Shown here: piece by piece, positions 10,542 to 19,605 of the stretch
Layout: every line of letters starts with the position of its first letter
Numbering within the stretch: the stretch's first letter is position 1
Origin: JACCTU01 sp963737405
GTDB lineage: Bacteria; Actinomycetota; Thermoleophilia; Gaiellales; Gaiellaceae
NCBI GenBank assembly: GCA_963737405.1
Contig: CAVTSL010000005.1
Span: 248,001 to 312,000 of the forward strand
DNA: 64,000 nucleotides
Direction of reading: 5' to 3'
Notes under the pieces: model-generated
The model's input: the letters and a program-made list of their open reading frames with translations, nothing else
The model's database searches: none
Told to the model about the DNA's origin: nothing
Made by a program: the position numbers and the translations under genes

Positions 10542-11914
10542 ACCGCGGCGCGCTCCAGCAGCCGGACGATGCCCGCGACGGGGATCGGGACCCACGACGG
10601 GCGGTTGTCGAGCTCGTAGCGCAGCTCGTACACGGCTTTCTCGAGCTCGAACACGGCGAGCAGCCGCTCGAAGGAGGAGCCGGACGGGATGAGCGACGAG
10701 TCGACCTCCGCGAGGTACCCGAGCAGGAACGCATCGCGCGCCCGCTCCTCCCACCCGTCGGGCGGCTCGACGCCGTGCTCGATCCGCGCGGCGCTCGCGG
10801 CGTACGCGAACGAGCGGAGCATCCCGGCGACGTCGCGCAGCGGCGAGCGCTTGCGGCGCCTGTCGACGATCGGCCGCGCCGGCTCGCCCTCGAAGTCGAG
10901 GATCACCCAGCCGTCGCCCGTCCAGAGCGCCTGGCCGAGGTGGTAGTCGCCGTGCGTGCGGATGATCTTCCCGACGTCGCCCGCGTGCGAGAGGCCGCGC
11001 AGCTGCTCGCGCACCTCCTCGCCGCGCCCGAGGATGGGCTCGAGCTCCGGCGCATCGGGCAGCGAGACGAACAGCTCCTCGATCTCCTCGTCGACGCTCG
11101 CGGTCAGCAGGCCGAGCGACTCGTTGCTCGGTTCCTCCGGCGCGAAGCTCGGGTCGGAGTAGTCCGAGGCGAGCACCGTGTGCATCGCGCCGGACACCTC
11201 GCCGAGCACGCGCAGGCGCTCGACGAACTCGTCGCTCCAGCCCTCGCGGAGCGACTGCAGCGCGAGCTCCCAGCCGTCTCCGTCTCCCGGCACGTAGTCC
11301 TGCGCGATCGCGAGCGTCGCCTCGACGGGCGTCCCGCGGTACGACGCCCAGCCCTGCAGCGACGCGATCGAGGGGAAGCCGCGCTCGGTCAGGAAGCGCA
11401 GCAGCTCGAGCTCGGGGTTCACGCCGGCCTCGATCCGGCGGTACGACTTCAGCACGAGCGCGTCGTCGAACACGAGCGAGCTGTTCGACTGCTCCCGGCC
11501 CATCGGGCGCACCTGCTCGAGCGAGCCGTCGGCGCCGGGCCCGCGGAACTCGACCATCGCCTCGCCGCCGGCGACGTCCAGCTCGGCGCGCATCGCGCGA
11601 ACGAGCTCGCGCGCGAGCTCGGGGTCTGCCAGCGCGTCGTACACCCTCCAGCCCTCGACCTCGGCGATCGCGTCGTCCCACTCGCGCCGGAAGCCGAGCG
11701 GCACGTGGTAGAGCTCGTGCGTCCCCGGGTGGAAGCGGATCTCGACGAGCGCGAGCGCGAGCATCGGCTCCTCCGTCCGGACGACCGGTGCCGCGATCAC
11801 CTGGAAGTGCGCGATCTCGCGCGACTTCGCCCCGAACCAGCGCTGCGCGAGCACGAACTCGCGGAGCGAGTCCTCCGGGACGGAGAGCGCGAGGTGATGC
11901 GTGAAGGCGGTCAC
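10538..11914 (-). CDS. mak: Maltokinase
   Basis: Maltokinase phosphorylates maltose with ATP to maltose-1-phosphate, the GlgE donor. The 458-residue protein has the N-terminal cap typical of the family (FVLAQRWFGAKSREI) and an aminoglycoside-phosphotransferase-like kinase core with the catalytic loop THGDYHLGQALWTGDGW (about 320) and metal-binding VILDFEGEPARP (about 337). The GTG start overlaps the treS stop (GTGA) and the stop overlaps the glgB start. In many actinobacteria treS and mak are adjacent or fused; here they are separate but translationally coupled. Confidence 0.93.
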
Positions 11915-13605
11915 TCGTCCCCCTCCTGCTCGGGCTGGCGCAGCTGGAACCAGAAGAACCCGCGCGGCGCGAGCGTCAAGAGGTACGACAGGTCGCCGAC
12001 CGCCGGAAACGACGTCCGGCCGAACATCTCCTCGGGGACCATCCCGCTGAAGCGTGACAGGTCGAGCTCGACCGCCTGGGCGGAGCGCGCGACATTGTGC
12101 ACGCAGAGCACGATGTCGTCCTCGTAGCGCCGCACGTGCGCGAAGATCCGCGGGTTCGAGGTCTCGAGCGGCTCGTACGTCCCGAGGCCGAACACCGGAT
12201 GCTGCTTGCGGAGCGCGATGAAGCGCCGGATCCAGCGCAGGAGCGACGTCGGCGTGCGCAGCTGCGCCTCGACGTTCACCGCCTGGTAGCCGTAGACCGG
12301 ATCCATCAGCGGCGGCAGATAGAGCTGCGCGAAGTCGGCGCGCGAGAAGCCGCCGTTCCGGTCGCCCGTCCACTGCATCGGCGTGCGGACGCCGTCGCGG
12401 TCGCCGAGGAAGATGTTGTCGCCCATCCCGATCTCGTCCCCGTAGTAGAGAACGGGTGAGCCCGGGAGCGAGAACATGATCGCGTGCAGCAGCTGGATCT
12501 CGTCGCGGCCGCTGTCCATCAGCGGCGCGAGGCGGCGGCGGATGCCGAGGTTCAGCTTCATCCGCGGATCCTTCGCGTACTCGTCGTACATGTAGTCGCG
12601 CTCGTCGTTCGTGACCATCTCGAGCGTCAGCTCGTCGTGGTTGCGCAGGAAGAGACCCCACTGGCAGTTGTCCGGGATCGCGGGCGTGCGCTCGAGGATC
12701 TCGTAGATCGGCGTCGCGTCCTCGCGCCGCAGCGACATGAACATGCGCGGCATGACGGGGAAGTGGAAGCACATGTGGCACTCGTCGCCGTTGCCGAAGT
12801 ACTCGACGACGTCCTCGGGCCACTGGTTCGCCTCCGCGAGCAGCACCTTGTCGGGGTAGCTCGCGTCGACCTCGGCGCGGACGCGCTTCAGGTAGTCGTG
12901 CGTCTCGGGCAGGTTCTCGCCGTTCGTCCCGTCGCGCTCGTAGAGGTACGGGATCGCGTCCATCCGGAAGCCGTCGCTGCCGAGATCGAGCCAGAACCGC
13001 AAGACGTCGAGCATCGCCTCCTGGACTGCGGGGTTGTCGTAGTTCAGGTCCGGCTGGTGCGAGAAGAAGCGGTGCCAGTAGTACTGGCCGCGCACGGGAT
13101 CCCACGTCCAGTTCGAGGGCTCCGTGTCGACGAAGATGATGCGCGCGTCCTGCCACGGCTCGTCGCTGTCCGACCAGACGTACCAGTCGCCGTACGGGCC
13201 GTCGGGATCGGTGCGCGAGGCCTGGAACCACGGGTGGTCCGCCGAGGTGTGGTTCATCACGAGATCGGCGATGACGCGGATCCCGCGCTGGTGCGCGGCC
13301 TCGACGAGCAGGCGGAAGTCCTCGACCGTCCCGTAGTCCTCGTGCACGTTGTTGAAGTCGGCGATGTCGTAGCCGCCGTCGCGGAGCGGCGACGGGTAGA
13401 GCGGCAGCAGCCAGATGCAGTCGATCCCGAGCCACTGGAGGTAGTCGAGCTTGTCCGTCACGCCGCGCAGGTCGCCCGAGCCGTCGTCGTTCCCGTCGAA
13501 GAACGCGCGCGTGTGGATCTCGTAGAAGACGGCGTGCTTGAACCAGTGCGGGTCGCTCTCGAACCAGCGTCCGGGCTCCGCGGCGCGCTCGACGGTCTCG
13601 GTCAC
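11911..13605 (-). CDS. treS: Trehalose synthase (maltose alpha-D-glucosyltransferase)
   Basis: TreS interconverts trehalose and maltose and feeds maltose to Mak. The 564-residue GH13 enzyme shows DLVMNHTSADHPWF (about 114), DGFRMDAIPYLYERDGTN (nucleophile Asp about 211), LAEANQWPEDVVEYFG (acid Glu about 255) and FLRNHDELTLEM (about 320). YEIHTRAFFDGNDDGSGDL near the start is characteristic of TreS. The C-terminal beta domain ends the protein; no maltokinase domain is fused to it. The GTG start overlaps the glgE stop and the stop overlaps mak. Confidence 0.95.
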   Translation of the reverse strand: MTETVERAAEPGRWFESDPHWFKHAVFYEIHTRAFFDGNDDGSGDLRGVTDKLDYLQWLGIDCIWLLPLYPSPLRDGGYDIADFNNVHEDYGTVEDFRLLVEAAHQRGIRVIADLVMNHTSADHPWFQASRTDPDGPYGDWYVWSDSDEPWQDARIIFVDTEPSNWTWDPVRGQYYWHRFFSHQPDLNYDNPAVQEAMLDVLRFWLDLGSDGFRMDAIPYLYERDGTNGENLPETHDYLKRVRAEVDASYPDKVLLAEANQWPEDVVEYFGNGDECHMCFHFPVMPRMFMSLRREDATPIYEILERTPAIPDNCQWGLFLRNHDELTLEMVTNDERDYMYDEYAKDPRMKLNLGIRRRLAPLMDSGRDEIQLLHAIMFSLPGSPVLYYGDEIGMGDNIFLGDRDGVRTPMQWTGDRNGGFSRADFAQLYLPPLMDPVYGYQAVNVEAQLRTPTSLLRWIRRFIALRKQHPVFGLGTYEPLETSNPRIFAHVRRYEDDIVLCVHNVARSAQAVELDLSRFSGMVPEEMFGRTSFPAVGDLSYLLTLAPRGFFWFQLRQPEQEGDE

Positions 13606-15413
13606 GACCCCACCCGCAGCACGTGGCTCTGGCCCGGGTCGAGCCGCACGTAGTTGCGCCCGGTCTGCCACGTGAACGCTTCGTCGGCGAGGAGCTCCTG
13701 TGCGCGGAACGTCGGCGCCAGGCCGAGCGCCGCCGGCAGCACCGCGACTCCTTCGCGCGCCTCGAACGGATCGGTGTTCACGACCACGACGACCATGTTG
13801 TCCCCTCGGCGCTTCGCGTACGCGAAGAGGTACTCGCTCTCGGTCTCGATCAGCGTCAGGTTCGCGAAGCGCTGCAGCGCCGGGTTCGCGCGGCGGATCT
13901 CGTTCAGGCGGCGGACGAGCGGCAGCAGCTCGCCGTCGAGCTTCCGTTTCTTGACCTCGTACTTCTCGGAGTCGAGGTACTCCTCGCTTCCGTCGCGCAC
14001 CGGCACGTTCTCCAGGTTCTCGAACCCGGAGTAGATGCCGTACGTCGGGCTGAGCGTCGTCGCGAGCACGAGCCGCGCCTCGAACGCGGGACGTCCGCCC
14101 TCCTGGAGGTACGCGTGGAGGATGTCCGGCGTGTTCACGAACAGGTTGGGCCGGTAGAAGTCGCTCCAGTCGAGGAGCTGCTCGACGAACTCCTTCAGCT
14201 CCCAGCGCGTGTTCTTCCACGTGAAGTAGGTGTACGACTGGCTGAAGCCGATCTTCGCGAGCGTCGTCATCATCGCCGGCCGCGTGAACGCCTCCGAGAG
14301 GAACAGGACGTCGGGATGCTCGCCGCGCACCTCGTCGATCAGCCACTCCCAGAACGGGATCGGCTTCGTGTGCGGGTTGTCGACGCGGAAGATCCGCACG
14401 CCGCGCTCGACCCACGTCAGCACGACGTCGCGCAGCGCGTCCCAGAGCCCCCGCCAGTCCTCCGAGCCGAAGTTGACGTTGTAGATGTCCTGATACTTCT
14501 TCGGCGGGTTCTCCGCGTACTTCAGCGTCCCGTCGGGGCGGCGGTGGAACCACTCGGGGTGCGCGGCGAGCCACGGATGGTCCGGCGACGTCTGGATCGC
14601 GAAGTCGATGCAGACCTCGCAGCCGACCTCGCGGCCGCGCGCGACCATGCGCTCGAACTCCTCGAGCGTCCCGAGCTCGGGATGGACGGCCTCGTGCCCA
14701 CCTTCGGCCGCGCCGATCGCCCACGGGCTGCCGACGTCGCCGCGCTCCGGCGTGAGCGTGTTGTTCCGTCCCTTCCGGTTCGTCGTCCCGATCGGGTGCA
14801 CCGGCGGGAGGTAGACGACGTCGAAGCCGAGCTCCGCGAGCTCCGGCAGCACGCGCTCGACGCCCTTGAAGCCGCCGAACGAGCGCGGGAAGAGCTCGTA
14901 CCACGCGCCGAACGCGCCGCGTTCGCGGTCGACGTCGAGCTCGAACGTCTGCGACGGCGTCTTCTCGCTGCGGTCGCCGGCCTTCGCCTCGAGCGCCTCC
15001 TCGACGGTGAGCGACTCGAGGCCGAGGAGCGACGCGCCCTCGGTGAGCTCGGAGCTCAGATCCTCCTGGCCGGCCTCGTGCTTCCGCTTGATCTCCCACT
15101 GGTACGACGCGATCCGGTCGAGCCACGCCTCGATCCGATACGTCCACCGCCCCGGCTCGTCGACCTCGAAGCCGCCCTCGAAGGTGTCGTTGCCGACCGG
15201 CTGGAGCGGCGACTCCTGCCAGCGCGTCGCGCCCGGCCGCTTGAACCGAACCGCCGCGCCGAGCACCTCGTGCCCGTCGCGCGCGATCGTCGCGGACACG
15301 TCGACCCGGTCACCCGCAACCGCCTTGACCGCGTACCGTCCGCAGTCCACCTGCGGGCGGACGTCCTGGATCAGGATGCGCGCGGGAGCGTTCTTGGGTT
15401 TTGGAGCAGGCAT
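13602..15413 (-). CDS. glgE: Alpha-1,4-glucan:maltose-1-phosphate maltosyltransferase
   Basis: GlgE extends alpha-1,4-glucan by two glucose units from maltose-1-phosphate. An N-terminal beta-sandwich (ARILIQDVRPQVDCGRYAVK, about 10-110) precedes a GH13_3 barrel with YLPPVHPIGTTNRKGRNN, CIDFAIQTSPDHPW, RIFRVDNPHTKPIPFW (nucleophile Asp about 343) and FLSEAFTRPAMM (acid Glu about 372). At 603 residues it is slightly shorter than the Streptomyces enzyme. It is the first gene of glgE-treS-mak-glgB. Its ATG at 15413 faces malQ's GTG at 15453, so a 39-bp gap must hold both promoters or parts of them. Confidence 0.96.
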   Translation of the reverse strand: MPAPKPKNAPARILIQDVRPQVDCGRYAVKAVAGDRVDVSATIARDGHEVLGAAVRFKRPGATRWQESPLQPVGNDTFEGGFEVDEPGRWTYRIEAWLDRIASYQWEIKRKHEAGQEDLSSELTEGASLLGLESLTVEEALEAKAGDRSEKTPSQTFELDVDRERGAFGAWYELFPRSFGGFKGVERVLPELAELGFDVVYLPPVHPIGTTNRKGRNNTLTPERGDVGSPWAIGAAEGGHEAVHPELGTLEEFERMVARGREVGCEVCIDFAIQTSPDHPWLAAHPEWFHRRPDGTLKYAENPPKKYQDIYNVNFGSEDWRGLWDALRDVVLTWVERGVRIFRVDNPHTKPIPFWEWLIDEVRGEHPDVLFLSEAFTRPAMMTTLAKIGFSQSYTYFTWKNTRWELKEFVEQLLDWSDFYRPNLFVNTPDILHAYLQEGGRPAFEARLVLATTLSPTYGIYSGFENLENVPVRDGSEEYLDSEKYEVKKRKLDGELLPLVRRLNEIRRANPALQRFANLTLIETESEYLFAYAKRRGDNMVVVVVNTDPFEAREGVAVLPAALGLAPTFRAQELLADEAFTWQTGRNYVRLDPGQSHVLRVGS

Positions 15414-15452
15414 GTCGGTGAGTCGTACCGAGATTGAGCGAGGTCTGAACGC

Positions 15453-16652
15453 GTGAAGCTTCCCCGTTCGAGCGGGATCCTGCTGCACCCAACCTCCCTG
15501 CCCGGGGGCCGGCTCGGGCCGGAGGCGTACGCGTTCGTGGACTGGCTCGCGGCGGCGGGGCAGTCGTGGTGGCAGGTCCTGCCGCTCGGACCCCCTGACG
15601 AGGTCGGCTCGCCGTACAAGTCGCCGTCGGCGTTCGCGGGCTGGGCCGGGCTGCTCGACGAGCCCGAGGCGGCGGTGACGACGGACGAGCTCGAGGACTT
15701 CCTCGCTCGCGAGTCGTACTGGATCGCGGACTGGGCCGCCTTCGCGGGCGGCGACGCAATCGCCGACCAGGTGCGCTTCGAGCGCGAGTGGACCGCGCTC
15801 CGCGCGTACGCGCACGGGCGCGGCGTCCGGCTGATCGGCGACCTGCCGATCTACGTCGCCCCGGGCAGCGCCGACCACCGCTCGCACCCCGAGCTGTTCC
15901 AGGACGACTTCGTGGCAGGCGTCCCGCCGGACGAGTTCACCGACGACGGGCAGCTCTGGCGCAACCCGCTCTACGACTGGCCCGCACTGCGTGCGCAGGG
16001 CTTCCGCTGGTGGCTCGAGCGCTTTCGCCGGACGTTCGAGCTCGTCGACCTCACCCGCGTCGACCACTTCCGCGGCTACGTCGCGTACTGGGCCGTCCCG
16101 GCCGACGCGGAGACGGCGAAGGACGGCGAGTGGCGACCCGGGCCCGGCCCCGAGCTCTTCGAGGCCGTCCGCGAGGACGTCGGCGACCTGCCCGTGATCG
16201 CCGAGGACCTCGGCGTGATCACGCCGGCGGTCGAGCGCCTGCGCGACGAGCTCGGCCTCCCCGGCATGCACGTCATGCAGTGGGCGTTCGTCGACGACGT
16301 GAAGAGCCCGCACCGGATCGAGAACCACCGCGAGAACGGCGTCGTCTACACGGGGACGCACGACAACGACACGACGCTCGGCTGGTGGCGCTCGCTCGAC
16401 TCGGCGGAGCGCACGGCGACCGGGCTCGACGCGCGGGACCCCGCGTGGTCGCTGATCGAGCGCGCCTTCTCGTCCCCCGCGGTGCTCGCGGTCGTCCCTC
16501 TGCAGGACGTGCTCTCTCTGGGCAGCGACGCGCGGATGAACGTGCCCGGGAGCGAGACCGGCAACTGGCGGTGGCAGCTCGAGTCGGGAGCGCTCACGCC
16601 GGAGCTCGCCGCGCGGCTGCGCGCGGCGACCGAGGAGGCGGGGCGCGCGTGA
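15453..16652 (+). CDS. malQ: 4-alpha-glucanotransferase (amylomaltase), short form
   Basis: MalQ transfers glucan segments between maltodextrins and so recycles short chains left by the neighbouring enzymes. Family marks are SSGILLHPTSLPG at the N-terminus, WWQVLPLGPP, SPYKSPSAFAG, LIGDLPIYVAPGSADH, LTRVDHFRGYVAYW (nucleophile Asp about 202), IAEDLGVI (acid Glu about 250) and TGTHDNDTTLGWW. It is only 399 residues against about 500 usually. The missing length falls mainly in the insertion after SAFAG, while all catalytic motifs remain. The GTG at 15453 follows GAGCGAGG. It diverges from glgE and its stop overlaps the amidase start. Confidence 0.93.
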   Translation: MKLPRSSGILLHPTSLPGGRLGPEAYAFVDWLAAAGQSWWQVLPLGPPDEVGSPYKSPSAFAGWAGLLDEPEAAVTTDELEDFLARESYWIADWAAFAGGDAIADQVRFEREWTALRAYAHGRGVRLIGDLPIYVAPGSADHRSHPELFQDDFVAGVPPDEFTDDGQLWRNPLYDWPALRAQGFRWWLERFRRTFELVDLTRVDHFRGYVAYWAVPADAETAKDGEWRPGPGPELFEAVREDVGDLPVIAEDLGVITPAVERLRDELGLPGMHVMQWAFVDDVKSPHRIENHRENGVVYTGTHDNDTTLGWWRSLDSAERTATGLDARDPAWSLIERAFSSPAVLAVVPLQDVLSLGSDARMNVPGSETGNWRWQLESGALTPELAARLRAATEEAGRA

Positions 16653-17299
16653 TCCTCGAGACGCTCGCCGCAGCGCTGATCTGCCTCGACCCGGGCCACG
16701 GCACCGTGCCGTCGGTGGGAGCACAGCGCGAGCCGATCGGCCCCGGCTCGAAGACGCTGAAGATCAAGGATCCGGGCGGCACCGCCGGCGAGGCGCCCGT
16801 CGCGCTCGCGATCGCACGCCGGACGCGGGCGCTCCTGCTCGCGCGCGGCTACCGCGTCGCGATGACCCGCAACGGCCCGGGGTACACCGGCGGGAACGTC
16901 GAGCGCGCGCGCTTCTGCAACGAACGGCACGCGGCGTTGATGATCCGCATCCACGCCGACGGCTCCACGAGCAGCTCGCAGCGCGGCGCGCACACGCTCT
17001 ACCCCGCGCTCCGCCGCGGGTGGACCGACGACGTCTACCGGCCGAGTCTGCTCGCAGCGACGCTCGTGCAGCGGGAGCTCGTGCGGGCCACCGGCGCGCG
17101 GGACCTCGGGCTCCAGCGCCGTTCCGATCTGACCGGCTTCAACTGGGCCGACGTGCCGGTCGTCCTCACCGAGGTCGGCTTCCTCACGAACCCGGCGGAG
17201 TCGCGCCTCCTGCACTCGTCGGCGTACCAGCAACGCGTCGCACGCGGACTTGCTGCAGGAGCCGAGTCGTATCTGGCAAAAAGAGCAAATCGCGACTAG
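16649..17299 (+). CDS. N-acetylmuramoyl-L-alanine amidase (Amidase_3)
   Basis: This amidase cleaves the amide bond between muramic acid and the peptide stem of peptidoglycan. The zinc site is visible: His in CLDPGHG, Glu in GGTAGEAPVAL and His in MIRIHADG, with the catalytic Glu in VVLTEVGFLTNPAE. At 216 residues it is a bare catalytic domain: the chosen GTG start leaves only about 11 residues before the first motif, and no convincing signal peptide or wall-binding repeat is present, so export is unclear. GTG overlaps the malQ stop (GTGA), an odd pairing of cell-wall and glucan genes. Confidence 0.85.
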   Translation: MILETLAAALICLDPGHGTVPSVGAQREPIGPGSKTLKIKDPGGTAGEAPVALAIARRTRALLLARGYRVAMTRNGPGYTGGNVERARFCNERHAALMIRIHADGSTSSSQRGAHTLYPALRRGWTDDVYRPSLLAATLVQRELVRATGARDLGLQRRSDLTGFNWADVPVVLTEVGFLTNPAESRLLHSSAYQQRVARGLAAGAESYLAKRANRD

Positions 17300-17336
17300 G
17301 TTGAGAGCGTCCTAGCAGGTCGGAGAGCGAAGGGTC

Positions 17337-17372
17337 GTCCAGTGGCCGCAGCGGGGATTGCTGGACTGCGGC
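17337..17372 (+). promoter_or_regulatory. Two overlapping inverted repeats in the leader of the Pro-rich gene
   Basis: GTCCAG (17337-17342) pairs with CTGGAC (17361-17366), and GCCGCAG (17345-17351) pairs with CTGCGGC (17366-17372). The two stems cannot both form because they share sequence. The second ends directly before the ribosome site GGAGGGG at 17373. Such mutually exclusive stems next to a ribosome site could regulate translation, but no known riboswitch was recognised. Confidence 0.35.
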
Positions 17373-17379
17373 GGAGGGG

Positions 17380-18597
17380 GTGACGGTGTCGAGCGCCGAG
17401 GCACGCCGCGCTGTAAACGAGGCCGCGCTCGCCCGTGACCGCACGGCGCTCGTCGCCGTGGCCGCCTCCATGCCCGCGACCCAGGCGTTCGCCTACGAGC
17501 GCCGGCGCGCCCGCGCGTATGCGCACGCGCTCGACGGCAATCCCGACTTCGCGCTCGCGGAGCTCAGCCTCGCGGCCGCCGCGGAGCCGCCGAGCGCGGC
17601 GACGCTCGCGGCCGACTCGGCGCAGCTCCACCTGCTCCTCGGCGACCCTGCGCGGGCGGTGGCCTCACTCGAGGGAGCCGCGCGCGCCGAGCAGGCGCTC
17701 GACCCGCACGCGGGCGCCGTGCTCGTGGCGGCGATCCGCGAGGCGCCTGCGTCCTGGTTCCGCGGCGTCCGCGCCGCGTTCCACGGCGGCAGCCTGCGCA
17801 CGACGGCAGCGGCGCTCGGCGCGGCGTTCGACACCGTGGCCGACCGGACGGTCTTCCGTGCCGGGATCGCGACCGCGGCGCTCGCGGCTGCGGTGCTCTC
17901 GTTCTTCACGCTCCCGAACCTCTTCTTCGACGACACGTCCTCGCCGCGGAGCGGCGTCACGACGCCGCGCTTCGCCGCGCCGCCGGACGTGGTCGTCGCG
18001 AGCGTCCCGGAGGCGAACCCCGAGCCGGTGGCGCCCGACCGCGCGACCCGCGACCGGACGAGCCCGAGCCCGAATCTCGCGTCGGCGACGACGACGCTCG
18101 TCAGCTTCGGCGCGGAGCCGCCTGCGGGCGGAACGGCAGAGCAGCAGCCCTCGCCCGGTCGTCCGCGAACGTCGCGCCCGGGACGTGACCCGGCGCCCCC
18201 GCCCGTACCCGCACCCACGCCGGCCCCCACGCCCGAGCCGTCGCCCGCTCCCGCGCCGGCACCGGCGCCGGCTCCGGTTCCGACGGACCTCCCGGTCGCG
18301 GCGGCCGCGCCGGCAACGCCGCCGGCCCCCGCAGCCGCGCCCCAGCCCGTCGTCGAGCGCAAGAAGGCAAAGGGCAAAGAGCACGCCCCGGGTCAGCAGA
18401 AGAAGCGCGACACGGTCGCCGAGCCGCCCGAGCGGCCCGCCGCGTCCCCGCCGCCTCCCGCGGCGCCCGCCGCCGCGCCGACGCCCGCAGCAGCCGAGTG
18501 TGAGCCCGAGCAGCAGCCGGCGCGCGAAGACGACAAGGAGCACGGCCGCGACAAGGGCGACGAGAAGGAGAAGCACCGCGAGAAGGGCGACGACTAA
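17380..18597 (+). CDS. Single-pass membrane protein with long Pro/Ala-rich and charged C-terminus
   Basis: I do not recognise a family. Residues 1-130 are Ala-rich and helical with repeat-like ALARDR/AHALDGNPDFALAEL units that resemble TPR helices. One membrane helix follows (about 165-185, AGIATAALAAAVLSFFTLPN). After it come about 215 residues of low complexity: PAP/PTP repeats (PAPTPAPTPEPSPAPAPAPA) and a charged Lys/Asp/Glu/His tail ending KHREKGDD. It may span the cell wall with the tail outside. GGAGGGG precedes the start; GTG at 17386 would give better spacing than GTG at 17380. It follows the amidase gene after 80 bp, so a cell-envelope role is possible. Confidence 0.65.
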   Translation: MTVSSAEARRAVNEAALARDRTALVAVAASMPATQAFAYERRRARAYAHALDGNPDFALAELSLAAAAEPPSAATLAADSAQLHLLLGDPARAVASLEGAARAEQALDPHAGAVLVAAIREAPASWFRGVRAAFHGGSLRTTAAALGAAFDTVADRTVFRAGIATAALAAAVLSFFTLPNLFFDDTSSPRSGVTTPRFAAPPDVVVASVPEANPEPVAPDRATRDRTSPSPNLASATTTLVSFGAEPPAGGTAEQQPSPGRPRTSRPGRDPAPPPVPAPTPAPTPEPSPAPAPAPAPAPVPTDLPVAAAAPATPPAPAAAPQPVVERKKAKGKEHAPGQQKKRDTVAEPPERPAASPPPPAAPAAAPTPAAAECEPEQQPAREDDKEHGRDKGDEKEKHREKGDD

Positions 18598-18673
18598 GCC
18601 GGTTTGTCGCCGAAAGGCCCCGGGTACGCGGCTTCCGTCCTAGCAAGGCCAAGCGAACCGAGGGGGTCACGAC

Positions 18674-18742
18674 GTGTACATCGGACTCGGAACCGTGCTC
18701 GTCATCGTCCTGATCGTGCTGCTGATCTACCTGCTGGCGTGA
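18674..18742 (+). CDS. 22-residue membrane peptide
   Basis: A GTG at 18674 with GAGGGGG about 8 bases upstream opens a 22-codon frame, MYIGLGTVLVIVLIVLLIYL plus two residues, ending at TGA 18740-18742. After the short N-terminus it is entirely hydrophobic, long enough for one membrane helix. Small peptides beginning MYIGLGT are, from memory, common in actinobacteria, but I can name no function. Its last bases overlap the end of the converging gene on the other strand. It is below usual gene-calling length limits. Confidence 0.6.
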   Translation: MYIGLGTVLVIVLIVLLIYLLA

Positions 18743-19107
18743 CGACGATCCTCAGCCGGCACCGCGAAGGGCGGCTTCTCGGCCGCCTTTCGTCTACCTA
18801 GGACTCCTGACTCGCCGCGCATCCGCTCGAGCGCGGCGCGGCCGCGGACGTGCACGTCCTGGCGGCGCACCTCGGGATCGGCCTCGTCGAGCGGCGTCTC
18901 CGCCTCTTCGAAGACCTCGCGCTCGTCCACGACCTCGCGCGACTCCGCGATCCGCCGGCGCAGCTCGTCGGCACGCGGATCGGCCTCCGGCTCGGGCGGC
19001 GCGACCGGCGCGGGCGCGCTCGCTGAGGGCGTCTGCCGGAGGAAGCGGGCGAAGAGCGCGACCGCGATCCCGGCTCCTGCGACCAGCCACGCGACCCGGC
19101 TTCGCAT
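18727..19107 (-). CDS. Small membrane-anchored hypothetical protein
   Basis: This 126-residue protein has an N-terminal hydrophobic segment (AWLVAGAGIAVALFARFL), a short Pro/Ala linker, then an acidic helical region (ADELRRRIAESREVVDEREV) and a basic C-terminus. The pattern suggests a membrane anchor with a cytoplasmic coiled-coil-like tail. I recognise no family. ATG at 19107 is the first start. It is divergent from rpsF, and the promoter region of rpsF begins directly upstream of its start. Confidence 0.6.
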   Translation of the reverse strand: MRSRVAWLVAGAGIAVALFARFLRQTPSASAPAPVAPPEPEADPRADELRRRIAESREVVDEREVFEEAETPLDEADPEVRRQDVHVRGRAALERMRGESGVLGRRKAAEKPPFAVPAEDRRHASR

Positions 19108-19115
19108 CGGGGCGA

Positions 19116-19221
19116 TGCTACACTGCCCGCCGCTTCTCGCTCCGTCCCGCGCCGTGACTCTTCCCGAGCGGCGCAGGCAGGCGGAGCCGCCTAAGACCGA
19201 GAGAAGAGGAGGTATCGGGGA
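19116..19221 (+). promoter_or_regulatory. Probable promoter and structured leader of rpsF-ssb-rpsR-rplI
   Basis: TGCTACACT at 19116-19124 fits an extended -10 box. The leader of about 90 nt then holds two perfect stems, GCGCCG/CGGCGC (19149-19154 with 19169-19174) and AGGCGG/CCGCCT (19179-19184 with 19187-19192), followed by AAGACCGAG and the ribosome site GAGGAGG (19207-19213). In several bacteria the S6:S18 complex binds a CCG-containing leader of this operon and represses it. The CCG elements here could serve that role, but I cannot match the published motif by eye. Confidence 0.4.
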
Positions 19222-19593
19222 GTGAGAACCGAGTACGAGATTCTGCTGATGCTCGATCCGGAGGCACCGGAGGAGCGCCAGAACGAGATCCTCGAGCGGG
19301 CACGCGCGCTCGTCGAAAGCGGCGGCGGCACGTGGGATCGCCACGAGCCGTGGGGCCGGCGCCGGCTCGCCTACGAGATCGGGCACAAGGACGAGGGCGT
19401 CTACCACCTGTTCGAGTTCACGTCCGAGCCGGAGACGCTCGACGAGCTCTCGCGCATCCTCAAGATCACCGACGGCGTGATGCGCCACATGGCGGTCCGT
19501 CGTGTCCAGCGCAGTCCGGCCCGGCCGGTAGCGCGGACGGCGCGCGACGGGCAGGATGCTCGCGAGCCTGTCACCCAGTCGGTCGAGGAGTAG
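19222..19593 (+). CDS. rpsF: 30S ribosomal protein S6
   Basis: S6 binds S18 and the central domain of 16S rRNA in the 30S platform. The N-terminus RTEYEILLMLDPEAPEE and the segment WGRRRLAYEIGHKDEGVYHL are typical, as is the end of the fold at LKITDGVMRHMAVRR. At 123 residues it carries about 25 extra C-terminal residues. GTG at 19222 follows GAGGAGG. It is the first gene of rpsF-ssb-rpsR-rplI, with dnaB next. Confidence 0.96.
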   Translation: MRTEYEILLMLDPEAPEERQNEILERARALVESGGGTWDRHEPWGRRRLAYEIGHKDEGVYHLFEFTSEPETLDELSRILKITDGVMRHMAVRRVQRSPARPVARTARDGQDAREPVTQSVEE

Positions 19594-19605
19594 GAGGAGA
19601 AGCAC

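Noticed and set aside
18598..18673. Possible riboswitch before the 22-residue peptide
   Set aside because: No known consensus core could be matched and no stable stem was found by eye.
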